DNA from: Planctomycetota bacterium
GTDB lineage: Bacteria; Planctomycetota; Planctomycetia; Isosphaerales; Isosphaeraceae
Reading direction: 5' to 3'
DNA length: 5,079 bases
Assembly: GCA_021807585.1 (NCBI GenBank)
Contig: JAKBCQ010000291.1
Location: 1-5,079, forward strand
In this document: in pieces, positions 4,302-5,079 of the stretch
Layout of the letters: the number at the start of each line of letters is the position of its first letter
How positions within the stretch are numbered: position 1 is the first letter of the stretch
Made by a program: the position numbers and the translations under genes
The notes under the pieces: model-generated
What the model was told of the DNA's origin: nothing
The model's input: only the letters and a program-made list of their open reading frames with translations
The model's database searches: none

Positions 4302-5079
4302 TTATTTGGGCGAGCGATGATCGACTTTGAGATCGCGGCCGACGAGTTCGGGGAGGTATTTGACGGGGAGGGTTCCGTGCGCCAGGACCGACTCGTGGTA
4401 TTGCGCGAGGTCGAACCGATCGCCGAGCGATCGTTGGATCGAGCGACGAAGCCGATAGAACGCGAGTCGACCGACAAAATAGGTCGACAACTGACACGAC
4501 GATTGCTTGGACCTGATGATCTTACCGACCGCCTCTCCTTCGGTTTGAAACGCGCGCACCATCAGCAATTCCATCGCCTCGGAATCGGACATATTTTTTG
4601 TGTGCATTTTTTGATCGAGGATCGCGTTGACGACGGCGCGCAGGTAAAACTTAAGTTGTTGAAGGCGCAAGCCCGGGTCGCCTGCGCCGAAGCCCTGATC
4701 GAGCATCATCTGTTCGGTGTAGACGGCCCATCCTTCGGCGAAGGTTCCCGACGAGAGAACTTTACGAATGAGCGACGGGTGTCGATTGCCGTATTCGAGT
4801 TGAACGTAATGTCCGGGATATCCCTCGTGGATCGCCAGGATTTTGAGCATTGCGGCGTTGTATTCTTTGAGGAAGCTGGAAACACGTTCGGCGCTCCAAT
4901 TTGCGGGCGGGGGGCTGATCGCGAATTCGCTTCCTCCTTTGGGATCGAGGGGGGGGGCGGGATTGAGATAAGCGACGGAATTGCCCCTCATGAATTCGGG
5001 CATTTCGATTACGCGGCATTGATCGGGATTGGGGAGGGTTAAGATGCGTGCGTTGCGGATGAATTCTTTGATTTCGGCG
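4302..5079 (-). CDS. DUF885-family putative metallopeptidase, C-terminal part (5' end beyond window)
   Basis: The frame is open from the window edge, so the 258 residues seen are the C-terminal part; the family is usually about 550-600 residues. Numbering from the edge, HEGYPGH (84-90) is the family's HExxPGH metal-site motif, with H84, E85 and H90. AEGWAVYTE (114-122) matches the conserved EGWAxYxE, whose Glu is a likely further ligand. VIEMPEFMRGNSVAYLNPAPP (23-43) matches the strand that precedes the active site in this family, and LSTYFVG (197-203) with FDLAQYHESVL (222-232) matches its C-terminal helices. All key residues seen are intact. DUF885 proteins are regarded as zinc-dependent peptidases with unclear substrates, and many are exported, but the N-terminus needed to judge that is missing. 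The gene ends 445 bases before copy 2, behind a strong hairpin, so it is probably a separate transcription unit. Confidence 0.9.
   Translation of the reverse strand, partial: AEIKEFIRNARILTLPNPDQCRVIEMPEFMRGNSVAYLNPAPPLDPKGGSEFAISPPPANWSAERVSSFLKEYNAAMLKILAIHEGYPGHYVQLEYGNRHPSLIRKVLSSGTFAEGWAVYTEQMMLDQGFGAGDPGLRLQQLKFYLRAVVNAILDQKMHTKNMSDSEAMELLMVRAFQTEGEAVGKIIRSKQSSCQLSTYFVGRLAFYRLRRSIQRSLGDRFDLAQYHESVLAHGTLPVKYLPELVGRDLKVDHRSPK

Noticed and set aside
4266..5042. Plus-strand 258-codon open frame opposite the DUF885 gene
   Set aside because: It is an antisense shadow of a strongly recognised coding region with intact HEGYPGH and EGWAxYxE motifs.
1..5079. CRISPR array, IS element, tRNA or rRNA
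   Set aside because: No regularly spaced direct repeats, transposase-like frame, cloverleaf with CCA/T-loop signature, or rRNA-conserved segment was found on reading either strand.

Overview
The window reads as a chromosomal segment of an environmental bacterium. A planctomycete-type lineage is my best guess. That rests on a membrane-anchored DUF1573 protein, large uncharacterised secreted repeat proteins, loose gene spacing and moderate GC; it is an inference, since there is no rRNA or marker gene. All convincing genes lie on the minus strand, so transcription runs from high to low coordinates. No mobile element, tRNA, rRNA or CRISPR array was seen. GATC is strikingly over-represented: about 120 copies by hand count in 5,079 bases, in genes and gaps alike.

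In transcription order: (1) 5079-4302, the C-terminal 258 codons of a DUF885-family putative metallopeptidase, with HEGYPGH and AEGWAVYTE motifs, cut by the window edge. (2) 4301-3857, a 445-base gap holding a perfect 13-bp hairpin just past the DUF885 stop, a 12-bp palindrome and one doubtful plus-strand small ORF. (3) 3856-2549 and 2407-1091, two tandem genes for exported proteins of 435 and 438 residues. Each has an N-terminal signal or anchor and then only short beta-strand repeats with Asp/Asn/Gly turns. Their central and C-terminal parts align, so they are paralogues of a family I cannot name. (4) 1090-555, a 536-base gap without a convincing gene but with a T8-loop hairpin. (5) 554-40, a DUF1573-type protein with one N-terminal membrane helix, split by an apparent one-base frameshift at about 304-308. 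(6) 43-1, the first 14 codons of a further gene with a hydrophobic N-terminus, joined to the DUF1573 gene by an ATGA stop/start overlap.

The products look envelope-directed or exported, apart from the DUF885 peptidase, whose N-terminus is not visible. DUF1573 and the truncated next gene form an evident translationally coupled pair. The two repeat-protein genes are probably a tandem duplication, each with its own ribosome-binding site and a 141-base spacer. They are the least explained part of the window.
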